This document shows positions 33,325 through 40,749 of a stretch of DNA of 44,332 bases, piece after piece. Every line of letters begins with the position of its first letter. Within the stretch, counting starts at the first letter, position 1. The position numbers and the translations under genes were made by a program. The stretch is from Bacillota bacterium (GTDB taxonomy: Bacteria > Bacillota > Clostridia > Oscillospirales > Acutalibacteraceae). A model generated the notes under the pieces. It worked only from the letters and a program-made list of their open reading frames with translations. It was not told the DNA's origin and did not search any database. The stretch covers positions 1 through 44,332 of the forward strand of contig JAEZCC010000018.1 of NCBI GenBank assembly GCA_023412715.1, written 5' to 3'.

Positions 33325-36300
33325 ATGTTCGTCCATCTTCATCTGCACAGCGAATACAGCCTGCTCGACGGCGCCTGCCGGATCCGGCAGCTGGTCGACA
33401 CGGCGGTGGAACGGGGCGACGCCGCAGTCGCGGTCACGGACCACGGCGTGATGTACGGCGCCGTGGATTTCTACAAATATGCAAAATCGCGCGGCGTCAA
33501 GCCCATCATCGGCTGCGAGGTATACGTGGCGCAGCGGACGCGGTTCGACCGGGTGCATGAGCTCGACTCCGAGCACAAGCACCTCGTGCTGCTCTGCGAA
33601 AACAACACCGGCTACCAGAACCTTGCCAAGCTGGTGTCCCTGTCGTGGACGGAGGGGTTCTATTCGAAGCCGCGCGTGGACTACGAGCTGCTGGAAAAGT
33701 ACCATGAGGGGCTCATCGCCCTTTCCGCCTGCCTGGCCGGCGAAGTCGCACGCAACCTGACCGCCGGCGATTACGACGGCGCGAAAACGGCGGCGCTGCG
33801 CTATAACGGGATCTTCGGAAGGGGCAACTTTTATCTGGAGTTGCAGGATCACGGCCTGCGCGAGCAGAAGCAGATCAATCCCTCCATCGTCCGCATCGCC
33901 AAAGAAACCGGAATTCCGCTCGTCGTGACGAACGACTGCCATTACATCCGCCCGGAAGACAGCAAAATGCACCGCGTTCTGCTGTGCATCCAAACCAACC
34001 ACACCATAGAGGACAAGGACGGGATGGAGTTCGGCAGCAACCAGTTCTACTACAAGACGGAAGAGGAAATGCGGGCGCTGTTTCCCAAGGTGCCGGAAGC
34101 CGCGGACAACACCGTGAAAATTGCCGGGCGCTGCAATGTGGAGTTCGAATTCGGCAAAACAAAGCTGCCCCGCTTCGACACGCCGGACGGCAGTGACAAC
34201 GTGGAGTATTTCCGCAGAAAATGCTACGCCGGACTGCACGAAAAATACGGCGACCATCCGGACCAGAGCGTTACGGAACGGCTGGAGTACGAGCTTGCCA
34301 CCATCCAACAGATGGGGTACGTCAACTATTACCTGATTGTGCACGACTTCGTCCGCTATGCGAAAGAAGTCGGCATCCCCGTGGGGCCGGGCAGAGGCTC
34401 CGGCGCCGGAAGCCTCGCCGCGTACTGCATCGGCATCACCGGCATCGACCCCATCCGCTATGACCTGCTGTTCGAGCGCTTTCTGAACCCGGAGCGCGTG
34501 AGCATGCCGGACTTCGACATCGACTTCGCCGACGAGCGCCGGCCGGAAATGATCGACTATGTCGTGCGTAAATACGGTGCCGACCACGTCGCGCAGATTG
34601 TCACCTTCGGCACCATGGCCGCCCGCGGTTCCCTGCGCGACGTCGGGCGCGTGATGGCGATGCCTTACGCCAAGGTGGACGAGATTGCAAAGCTCGTGCC
34701 CATGGAACCGAACATCACGCTCGACAAAGCGCTTGAAGCCTCGGCGGAGCTGAAGCAGCGCTACGACTCGGACCCGCAGGTGCACGAGCTGATTGACATG
34801 GCGCGGCGGCTCGAGGGCATGCCGCGCAACGCCTCCACCCATGCGGCGGGCGTCGTCATCACCGACAGGCCCGTGGCCGAATATGTGCCGCTCGCCAAAA
34901 ACGGCGATTCCGTCGTCACGCAGTACACGATGACGACGCTGGAAGAGCTTGGCCTGCTGAAAATGGATTTTCTGGGCCTGCGCAACCTTTCGGTCATCCG
35001 CAACGCGCAGGACATGATTGAAAAGCAGAAGCCGGGCTTCCGCATTGAAGGCATCCCGATGGACGACAAAGCGGTGTTCGGCATGCTGACGGCCGGGAAC
35101 ACCGACGGCGTGTTCCAGTTTGAATCCGGCGGCATGCGCAGCGTCATCATGCAGCTGCGTCCGGAAAACATCGAGGATCTGATTGCGGTGATATCGCTGT
35201 ACCGCCCGGGGCCGATGGAATCCATTCCCCGCTACATCGAAAACCGCCACAACCCGAAAAGAGTCACCTACCGCCACCCCATGCTGAAAAACATCCTGAA
35301 CGTCACCTACGGGTGCATCGTCTACCAGGAGCAGGTCATGCAGATTTTCCGCACGCTGGCCGGGTATTCGCTCGGCCGCGCCGACATCGTGCGCCGAGCT
35401 ATGAGCAAGAAGAAAAAGGACGTGATGGCGCGCGAAGAAGAAATCTTCATCCACGGGCTGACCGGAAAAGACGGAAAAGTCGAGGTGGAGGGCTGCGTGC
35501 GCCGCGGCGTGGACGAGCAGACCGCCAAAGCCATCTACGGCGAAATGGCGAGCTTCGCCTCGTACGCGTTCAATAAATCGCACGCGGCGGCCTACGCCGT
35601 CGTCAGCTACCAGACCGCGTGGCTCAAATGCCACTACCCGCGCGAGTACATGGCTGCGCTGCTCACCAGCGTGCTGGACAACACCAACAAGCTTGCCACC
35701 TATATTGCGGAATGCCTGCGCCTCTCGATCCGGGTGCTGCCGCCCCACGTGAACGAAAGCGGAAGCGGCTTCACCGTGGCGGGGAAAAACATCCGCTTCG
35801 GCCTGCTTGCCGTGCGGAATCTGGGCAAGGGCTTCATCGATTCCATGATAGCGGAACGGAAGGCCAAGGGGAAATTTATTTCCTTCTTCGATTTCTGCAA
35901 ACGCATGTTCGACGGGCTGAACCGCAGGTCCCTCGAAAGCCTTGTCAAATGCGGCGCGCTGGACGGCCTTGGCGCAAACCGACGGCAGATGCTCGCCGCC
36001 GCGGAGACGGTGCTGAACTGGATTGCGGACGACAAAAAGCAGAACGTCGACGGGCAGATCGGATTCTTCGACACCGCCGCCCGGCCGGAGCAGCGCGATT
36101 TTCATCTGGATCCGGCCGCGGAACTCAGCCCGGCGGACAAGCTTGCCATGGAGAAGGAAGTGACCGGCATGTACCTCTCGGGGCACCCGATGGCGGCTTA
36201 TGCCGGCATGTACGACACGCTGCACGCGGTCCGCATCGGCGAGCTTGCGGAAAGCTCCCAGGAACAGAATTCCGGCCTTTCGGACGGCAGCCGCGTCACG

Positions 36301-36819
36301 GTGCTCGCCATCATTACAAAGGTGAGGCTGAAGGTCACGAAAAGCAACAGCACCATGGCGTTCGTCACGCTGGAGGACCTCTACGGCGACATCCAGATGC
36401 TCGTGTTCCCCCAGGCCCTTGAGGAATACGCCGGCGACATTGTCGAAGGGAAAATCGTCAAAGCCGAAGCCCGGCTCAGCATCCGCGAAGACAGAGACGC
36501 GGAGCTGGTCTGCGAAAAACTGGAACCGGCTCCTCCGGCGAACGGCAGGCAGGCCGGGCCGCCCCCCAAAAAGAGCGGTGCCCGCCCCGGGCTTTACCTG
36601 AAGCTGCCCGGCGAAGACAGCCCCCTCTACCGAAAGGCCATGAAATACCTCGCCGTGTTCGACGGCCCGACTGCGCTTTACCTGTATTTTTGCGACACGA
36701 AAAAACTGATGCGCGCCCCTGTCTCGAAGCGTGTCGACGTCAACGACGTCCTGATCCGCACGCTGAAAGAACTGCTCGGCAGCGAAAACGTCGCGGTAAT
36801 CAGTTCTGCGCAACAATAA
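33325..36819 (+). CDS. dnaE: DNA polymerase III alpha subunit DnaE
   Basis: A replicative polymerase of the DnaE class. The 1164 residues begin with a PHP domain (HLHLHSEYSLLDGACR). The palm domain has GRGSGAGSLAAY and the catalytic box PDFDIDFAD at about 395-403, with Asp398 and Asp400. A thumb/fingers region with YRPGPMESIPRYIENR and YQEQVM follows, then the helix-hairpin-helix region and an OB fold (about 990-1035, TVLAIITKVRLKV). No 3'-5' exonuclease insertion is present, so it is not PolC. Clostridia usually carry both. The gene ends the hprK run. Confidence 0.97.
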   Translation: MFVHLHLHSEYSLLDGACRIRQLVDTAVERGDAAVAVTDHGVMYGAVDFYKYAKSRGVKPIIGCEVYVAQRTRFDRVHELDSEHKHLVLLCENNTGYQNLAKLVSLSWTEGFYSKPRVDYELLEKYHEGLIALSACLAGEVARNLTAGDYDGAKTAALRYNGIFGRGNFYLELQDHGLREQKQINPSIVRIAKETGIPLVVTNDCHYIRPEDSKMHRVLLCIQTNHTIEDKDGMEFGSNQFYYKTEEEMRALFPKVPEAADNTVKIAGRCNVEFEFGKTKLPRFDTPDGSDNVEYFRRKCYAGLHEKYGDHPDQSVTERLEYELATIQQMGYVNYYLIVHDFVRYAKEVGIPVGPGRGSGAGSLAAYCIGITGIDPIRYDLLFERFLNPERVSMPDFDIDFADERRPEMIDYVVRKYGADHVAQIVTFGTMAARGSLRDVGRVMAMPYAKVDEIAKLVPMEPNITLDKALEASAELKQRYDSDPQVHELIDMARRLEGMPRNASTHAAGVVITDRPVAEYVPLAKNGDSVVTQYTMTTLEELGLLKMDFLGLRNLSVIRNAQDMIEKQKPGFRIEGIPMDDKAVFGMLTAGNTDGVFQFESGGMRSVIMQLRPENIEDLIAVISLYRPGPMESIPRYIENRHNPKRVTYRHPMLKNILNVTYGCIVYQEQVMQIFRTLAGYSLGRADIVRRAMSKKKKDVMAREEEIFIHGLTGKDGKVEVEGCVRRGVDEQTAKAIYGEMASFASYAFNKSHAAAYAVVSYQTAWLKCHYPREYMAALLTSVLDNTNKLATYIAECLRLSIRVLPPHVNESGSGFTVAGKNIRFGLLAVRNLGKGFIDSMIAERKAKGKFISFFDFCKRMFDGLNRRSLESLVKCGALDGLGANRRQMLAAAETVLNWIADDKKQNVDGQIGFFDTAARPEQRDFHLDPAAELSPADKLAMEKEVTGMYLSGHPMAAYAGMYDTLHAVRIGELAESSQEQNSGLSDGSRVTVLAIITKVRLKVTKSNSTMAFVTLEDLYGDIQMLVFPQALEEYAGDIVEGKIVKAEARLSIREDRDAELVCEKLEPAPPANGRQAGPPPKKSGARPGLYLKLPGEDSPLYRKAMKYLAVFDGPTALYLYFCDTKKLMRAPVSKRVDVNDVLIRTLKELLGSENVAVISSAQQ

Positions 36820-36851
36820 TCCATATACCGGAATCTTTTATCCATATTTTT

Positions 36852-36864
36852 GGTATGCCATACC
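36852..36864. promoter_or_regulatory. 13-bp palindrome upstream of pfkA
   Basis: GGTATG-C-CATACC is a perfect 6-bp inverted repeat around one base. It covers the -35 position (about 36856-36861) of the pfkA promoter, which otherwise has no -35 match. It may be an operator or an activator site. Confidence 0.5.
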
Positions 36865-36878
36865 GGGCGATTTACGTC

Positions 36879-36884
36879 TATAAT
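36879..36884 (+). promoter_or_regulatory. -10 box of the pfkA promoter
   Basis: TATAAT about 105 nt upstream of the pfkA start. The -35 region lacks a recognisable hexamer and is occupied by a palindrome, so this promoter may depend on an activator. The transcript would have a leader of roughly 100 nt. Confidence 0.6.
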
Positions 36885-36989
36885 AGAGATGTAGAATATC
36901 GTCGATCCCGAAGATGTCAGATTTGTTTTGGCCGCGGATTTTCCGCAGTCAAAACTAGTATGTTTCATATTTTAGGAGGGTTCTTTGTC

Positions 36990-37958
36990 ATGGCAACAAA
37001 GTCAATTGCCGTTCTTACAAGCGGCGGGGACGCCCCCGGCATGAACGCGGTCGTGCGTGCCGTCGTGCGGACAGGCATTGCGGACGGGATGCACGTCATG
37101 GGGATTCAGAGGGGCTATAACGGCCTGCTCAACGGTGAAATCGTCGAAATGAACCTGCGCACCGTCTCCGATATTATCCACCGCGGCGGTACGGTCCTGT
37201 ATACGGCCCGCAGCCCGGAATTCAACACGCCGGCCGGCGTACAGCAGGCCGCCGCGAACTGCCGCAGGCTCGGCATAGACGGTGTTGTGGTCATCGGCGG
37301 CGACGGCTCGTTCCGGGGCGCGCGCGACCTTACCAACGCCGGCGTCCCCTGCATCGGCGTCCCCGGCACAATCGACAACGACATTGCCTCCAGCGAATAT
37401 ACCATCGGCTTCGACACGGCGATGAACACCGCTATGGAAATGGTGGACCGTCTGAGGGATACCATGGAGTCTCACGACCGCTGCAGCGTCGTGGAAGTGA
37501 TGGGCCGCCGCTGCGGGGACATCGCCCTGCAGACGGGGATTGCGGTCGGCGCGACGAGCATCCTTGTTCCCGAAGTCCCGTATGATTTTCAGAAGGATAT
37601 TGTGAACCGGATGCGTTTTACCCAGAAAACCGGCAAAAAGCATTTTATCATCATTGTCGCCGAGGGCGTCGGCGGGGTTGACAAGCTTGCGAAAGACATT
37701 GAAGAGGCCACGGGCATCGAGACGCGCGCGACAATTCTCGGGCATGTGCAGCGCGGCGGCTCGCCCACTCTGCGCGACCGCGTCGTCGGGAGCGAAATGG
37801 GTTCGCTGGCGGCCACCCTGCTGTATGAAGGGAAAAGCAACCGCGTCGTGGTAATGCGCGACGGCAGAATCGTAGACCTGGACATCACGGAAGCGCTGAA
37901 CATGAAGCGTGTTTTCAACGAGAACCTGTATCGGATCGCACTGAAAATTTCCATCTGA
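36990..37958 (+). CDS. pfkA: ATP-dependent 6-phosphofructokinase
   Basis: PfkA commits fructose-6-phosphate to glycolysis. From ATG 36990 (after TAGGAGGG) it has 322 residues, the normal bacterial length. ATP site: TSGGDAPGMNA and GGDGSFRGA; catalytic PGTIDNDI with the Asp base; substrate site MGRRCGDIALQTG; allosteric/subunit segment GHVQRGGSPTLRDR. The Gly after GGDG positions favours ATP, not PPi. It has its own promoter and terminator and is separated from dnaE by 170 nt. Confidence 0.97.
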   Translation: MATKSIAVLTSGGDAPGMNAVVRAVVRTGIADGMHVMGIQRGYNGLLNGEIVEMNLRTVSDIIHRGGTVLYTARSPEFNTPAGVQQAAANCRRLGIDGVVVIGGDGSFRGARDLTNAGVPCIGVPGTIDNDIASSEYTIGFDTAMNTAMEMVDRLRDTMESHDRCSVVEVMGRRCGDIALQTGIAVGATSILVPEVPYDFQKDIVNRMRFTQKTGKKHFIIIVAEGVGGVDKLAKDIEEATGIETRATILGHVQRGGSPTLRDRVVGSEMGSLAATLLYEGKSNRVVVMRDGRIVDLDITEALNMKRVFNENLYRIALKISI

Positions 37959-37983
37959 AAAAGCAGCGCCCTTTCCCGCGCAG

Positions 37984-38016
37984 CGGCCGGAGGTTTCCGC
38001 CTCCGGCCGTATTTTT
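37984..38016 (+). terminator. rho-independent terminator after pfkA
   Basis: Perfect 10-bp stem CGGCCGGAGG / CCTCCGGCCG with a TTTCCG loop, then TATTTTTG, 25 nt after the pfkA stop. Confidence 0.92.
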
Positions 38017-38157
38017 GATTTCTGCGCCATGAATCGCCGGATGTCTTTCCTTTTCCCAGGATTTCCGGAAAATCCGCCTGCGAAGCGGATAATTTTTTGC
38101 TGCCGCATCGAAAATGTTCGGCATACCGGTTTACTATTGTTCCTATTTATAATAATA

Positions 38158-38185
38158 TTGCATAGAAAGCAACGTACAATATAAG
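38158..38185 (+). promoter_or_regulatory. promoter of the DUF4358 gene
   Basis: TTGCAT, 16 nt, TATAAG, about 40 nt upstream of the gene. The -10 box lies inside an inverted repeat. Confidence 0.5.
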
Positions 38186-38199
38186 AATATTCTTGTACG
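38173..38199. promoter_or_regulatory. inverted repeat over the DUF4358 promoter
   Basis: CGTACAA and TTGTACG form perfect 7-bp arms; with a five-base insertion (TATAA) disregarded, the match extends to 11 bp (CGTACAAGAAT / ATTCTTGTACG). It overlaps the -10 box and the likely start site, as a repressor site would. Confidence 0.45.
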
Positions 38200-38226
38200 A
38201 TCCTCACAGATGGAAGAAGGCGCAAA

Positions 38227-38736
38227 ATGGAGGCAGAACGGGTTCGGAAAAAAAGCTGGTGGGTTGCTTTCTATGCCCTTCTGATTTGCGCAATCGCCAT
38301 TCTTGTGGCGGCACTTCTTATTTTCAGGCATTTTCAGGAAAACTACACCCGCTACTCCACCGACCAGATCACGAACCAAATCATCTCCGAGCTGGGGTAT
38401 ACCGACCTGACCCGGATCGACCAGAGCCAGCTTTCCAAGCATTACGACATCCCGGACGGCACCGTGGTGCAAAGCTCCGTCTATATGAGCAAATCTTCAG
38501 AAAGCGCGTCCGAACTGGCCTGCTTTCTGCTGGCGGACAAATCGAAATTCGAGACTCTGAAGGCCGCTGTGAATACGCACATGAGCGCAAAATCCGCCGG
38601 CTTCAAAAGCCTGAACCCGACCCAGTACGGCGAGCTGAAGGACTTTCTGATTGTTCAGAACGGACGCTATGTTCTGGTGGCGGTCGGCAGCAATACGGAG
38701 GCGGAGGAAAAGCTTTTCCACAGTCTGCTCGGGTGA
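38227..38736 (+). CDS. DUF4358 membrane-anchored protein
   Basis: The 169-residue protein has a basic N-terminus (MEAERVRKKSW), one transmembrane helix (about 12-33) and an extracellular domain of about 130 residues. The domain shows the DUF4358 pattern: LSKHYDIPDG, a SSESASELACFLLADKSKFETLKAAVNTHM helix, and a final NGRYVLVAVGSN strand. DUF4358 proteins are common in clostridia, often near sporulation or transport genes; their role is unknown. It is monocistronic. Confidence 0.75.
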   Translation: MEAERVRKKSWWVAFYALLICAIAILVAALLIFRHFQENYTRYSTDQITNQIISELGYTDLTRIDQSQLSKHYDIPDGTVVQSSVYMSKSSESASELACFLLADKSKFETLKAAVNTHMSAKSAGFKSLNPTQYGELKDFLIVQNGRYVLVAVGSNTEAEEKLFHSLLG

Positions 38737-38744
38737 ATTTCGTC

Positions 38745-38773
38745 TTGCATTCAATAGCCGAATATGCTATAAT
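38745..38773 (+). promoter_or_regulatory. sigma-A promoter of tRNA-Gly
   Basis: TTGCAT, 17 nt, TATAAT with extended TGC, 11 nt before the tRNA. Near-consensus spacing. Confidence 0.85.
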
Positions 38774-38784
38774 ATACGAGTTTT

Positions 38785-38858
<74 letters not shown>

Positions 38859-38859
<1 letters not shown>

Positions 38860-38898
38860 AATAAAGAAAAGCCCCTGTCTGGGGGCTTTTCTTTATTT
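38859..38898 (+). terminator. terminator after tRNA-Gly
   Basis: A 17-bp stem (AAATAAAGAAAAGCCCC / GGGGCTTTTCTTTATTT) with a 6-nt loop starts at the last base of the tRNA. The T-rich arm supplies the termination tract. Confidence 0.88.
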
Positions 38899-38982
38899 GG
38901 CGAAAATGCAGCGAGAACCCCGGCGCGGGAAAAGGGAGCCCCATACGGACGAAACCCGCACAAAGGTGAAAACCGCACTACC

Positions 38983-38996
38983 CGAATCCCGTTTCC
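38983..38996 (+). repeat. 14-nt copy of the tRNA-Gly 3' part
   Basis: CGAATCCCGTTTCC occurs in the tRNA T arm and acceptor region at 38839-38852 and again here. The flanking bases do not match. It may be the trace of an integration att site or of a lost tRNA copy. Confidence 0.5.
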
Positions 38997-39025
38997 TTCT
39001 AAAATATAAGAAACCGGTGATATTT

Positions 39026-39442
39026 ATGGATAAGGTATCAAAAATTGCAGGAGATTGGTATAGCGTAAAACTTCTGCGTAAAATCACAATATCGGGAATA
39101 CCGGAGCAAGATAAAATAGACGAGTTCTTTCATGACAGCAAAATCTTTTTTGAAGAAAGCATTCTATTAGTCGAAGCATCTTCTTTTGATGAAGCATATC
39201 AGATTGCCAAAACGACGGCACAAAAAGAGAATGAAGTTTACGAAAACAAATATGGGCAGATGGTAAAGCGAGAGTTTTATAAATCCATAGATTGCTTCCA
39301 TCTTTTTGATTCACCTCAATCGACCATGGAGGTTTATTCGACATTCTTTCTGAAAAAGCAAAGTGAGGAGGAACAAATCCTTTTCGATAAAAGATACAAT
39401 CATTGCACGGCCGAAGAATTACACCTGCTTCGCCATATATGA
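39026..39442 (+). CDS. DUF4288-like small protein
   Basis: From ATG 39026 (MDKVSKIAGDWYSVKLL, after CCGGTGAT) the protein has 138 residues. WYSVKLLRKITISG, FFEESILLVEASSFDEAYQIAKTTAQKENEVYENKYGQMVKREF is the pattern I associate with DUF4288: a small alpha-beta fold with conserved FEE and A-S-F-D-E-A. No catalytic residues are evident. It is markedly AT-richer than the core genes and lies just behind the tRNA, so recent acquisition is likely. A strong terminator follows. The longer reading from 38897 starts inside the tRNA terminator and is rejected. Confidence 0.65.
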   Translation: MDKVSKIAGDWYSVKLLRKITISGIPEQDKIDEFFHDSKIFFEESILLVEASSFDEAYQIAKTTAQKENEVYENKYGQMVKREFYKSIDCFHLFDSPQSTMEVYSTFFLKKQSEEEQILFDKRYNHCTAEELHLLRHI

Positions 39443-39452
39443 TATAACAGCT

Positions 39453-39491
39453 ATGTCCCCTGCCAGCGAAAGTTTGGCGGGGGACATTTTG
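39453..39491 (+). terminator. terminator after the DUF4288-like gene
   Basis: A 13-bp stem (ATGTCCCCTGCCA / TGGCGGGGGACAT, one G-T pair) followed by TTTTG, 11 nt after the stop codon. Confidence 0.85.
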
Positions 39492-39520
39492 TATGAGAGG
39501 CTTAATGTGCAGCCTGAGAG

Positions 39521-40060
39521 CTACGAAAGCGTGATACTGCCCGTTTCGATAGGCAGATTCGCGTAATTGGTATCCGTCAGGGCAACGGTTCTCAGCGCTG
39601 CGAGGCTGTTTGTCACTTCAATCGTCTGAGTCGAGGCCGTCATGCTTGTATTCACAAGCGCGGGATTAAATTCATGATCTCCGTCCGACGCAGTCTGTTT
39701 ATAGTAGATGAGCGGCGCATCGGCTGCGGCAAAAGGCACGAAGTTAAAAACGGCATTGCCGGACGCATCCGAGGTGACGGCGACGCCATAAGTGGCTCCG
39801 CCGGAATCGCAGCGAAGGAATGTCGCTCCGACAACAGGCGTGCCGCCGGCCGTCCCGTCCTCGGTGACATGCAGCGTCAGCGTACCCGTAGAAGCTATCG
39901 TAAAGGCATAACTGTCTGTTCCCGCAGTAATTTCCTGGGTGGCCGGCAGGATGGAAGCATTGTCATACCCCGTCACATTAGCCGTAACGGAATATTCGCC
40001 ATTCAAAACGCGCCCCGAGCCGGTCCCATTCGTTATATTTATTACATAAGGTCTTGGCAT
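39521..40060 (-). CDS. Cna-B/SpaA-like protein with shared C-terminal signature, unknown function
   Basis: The 179 residues are rich in Thr, Ala, Gly, Ser and Asn and predicted all-beta. Residues about 60-130 (TLTLHVTEDG, PVVGATFLRCDSGG, TSDASGNAVFNFVPF, YYKQTASDGDHEF) have the layout of a Cna-B/SpaA prealbumin-like domain. The C-terminus TVALTDTNYANLPIETGSITLS closely resembles that of the overlapping upstream gene. There is no signal peptide, membrane helix or LPxTG, so it is cytosolic or, as spore-coat proteins are, assembled from inside the mother cell. The ATG at 40060 has AGAAGGAGAA upstream, inside the end of the previous gene. Function unknown. Confidence 0.72.
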   Translation of the reverse strand: MPRPYVINITNGTGSGRVLNGEYSVTANVTGYDNASILPATQEITAGTDSYAFTIASTGTLTLHVTEDGTAGGTPVVGATFLRCDSGGATYGVAVTSDASGNAVFNFVPFAAADAPLIYYKQTASDGDHEFNPALVNTSMTASTQTIEVTNSLAALRTVALTDTNYANLPIETGSITLS

Positions 40061-40425
40061 AAATACAATTCTCCTTCTGATATTGGCAAGCCAGCATAGC
40101 TTTTGTCAGTGAGATGGAAGGTGGCGTTTCTGGAATCAGGAATGAAGGGATCTGTGCTGAAAATGAAGCATAGGCCGCATGTGCCCCGCGGATTTAATTC
40201 TACCCACCGGGAAATTCTCCTGGGGCACATGCACTTTGGGGCTTTTATCGCGACTTCGTATTCATCGCGTGCATGGATTGGGACCTCAACGGTACCTTCT
40301 GCCGAGGTCCGTCCCCGATATACGGTTTTCCTGCTTGAATTGAATAGGAACACCGTATAATGGAAAGGGCCGCAGGGTGCAGGCAGGCATCTTATAATGA
40401 CTTTCCCCTGAGATTCTTTCTTCAT
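40042..40425 (-). CDS. unknown cysteine-containing beta-rich protein, partner of the downstream gene
   Basis: The 127 residues start MKKESQGKVIIRCLPAPCGPF after GGGGGTG. A beta-sandwich-like core (YTVFLFNSSRKTVYRGRTSAEGTVEVPI, YEVAIKAPK) contains a Cys cluster (CLPAPC, CMC, CGLC). The C-terminus TFHLTDKSYAGLPISEGELYL shares the pattern LTD-x2-Y-A-x-LPI-x2-G with the next gene. Its last 19 nt overlap that gene's start. No signal peptide or membrane helix is seen. I do not recognise a named family. Confidence 0.68.
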   Translation of the reverse strand: MKKESQGKVIIRCLPAPCGPFHYTVFLFNSSRKTVYRGRTSAEGTVEVPIHARDEYEVAIKAPKCMCPRRISRWVELNPRGTCGLCFIFSTDPFIPDSRNATFHLTDKSYAGLPISEGELYLCQDLM

Positions 40426-40451
40426 TGCAGCACCCCCGTTGCCCGGACTTG

Positions 40452-40466
40452 TATCATACTATGATA
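40452..40466. promoter_or_regulatory. 15-bp palindrome upstream of the paired unknown genes
   Basis: TATCATA-C-TATGATA is a perfect 7-bp inverted repeat, 26 nt before the start of the 127-residue gene. It includes a TATGAT -10-like box, so it may be promoter plus operator. The rest of the 320-nt gap to 40749 holds the hairpin at 40531-40550 and the terminator below; I see no gene in it. Confidence 0.5.
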
Positions 40467-40568
40467 AAAAGGCCGACGATGTTCATCAGCGAGCCGGCTC
40501 CGCTCCCCGCGAAGGCTGGCATCAGGAGGCGCTGCAAAGTCCTTTGCAGCAGCCCCTGTCTAAGCCAT

Positions 40569-40604
40569 AAAAAAGGCCCACCGGGAGGTGAATCCCGATG
40601 GACC
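40569..40604 (-). terminator. orphan minus-strand terminator
   Basis: On the minus strand a 12-bp stem with two G-U pairs (GGTCCATCGGGA / TCCCGGTGGGCC) and a 6-nt loop is followed by six T residues. No minus-strand gene lies upstream of it within 700 nt; the DUF421 gene runs the other way. It may end a small RNA from about 40725 or an antisense transcript. Confidence 0.75.
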
Positions 40605-40749
40605 CAAGCAGAGGCAGAAATTGATTTTTACCGAAGGCATCGGGCGCGGATGCCGGACTTCCTGCGGCGGTTCCAGCGGGCATAGTTTCCGGCAAAGTCA
40701 GGATACTATATTCATAATAGAAAAACCGAAGAAGGAACAGGGGAATGCC

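Noticed and set aside
33316..36816. A 1166-codon open frame antisense to the whole of dnaE
   Set aside because: It mirrors dnaE codon by codon; GC-rich third positions remove stops on the opposite strand. The protein has no recognisable motifs and is His/Arg/Val-biased, as frame shadows are.
38925..38996. Decayed second tRNA starting GCGGGA and ending in the 14-nt repeat
   Set aside because: The length is near that of a tRNA, but no D arm or anticodon stem can be found between the ends.
40425..40685. An 86-codon plus-strand frame in the gap before the DUF421 gene
   Set aside because: It crosses the palindrome, a hairpin and the minus-strand terminator and has no ribosome site.
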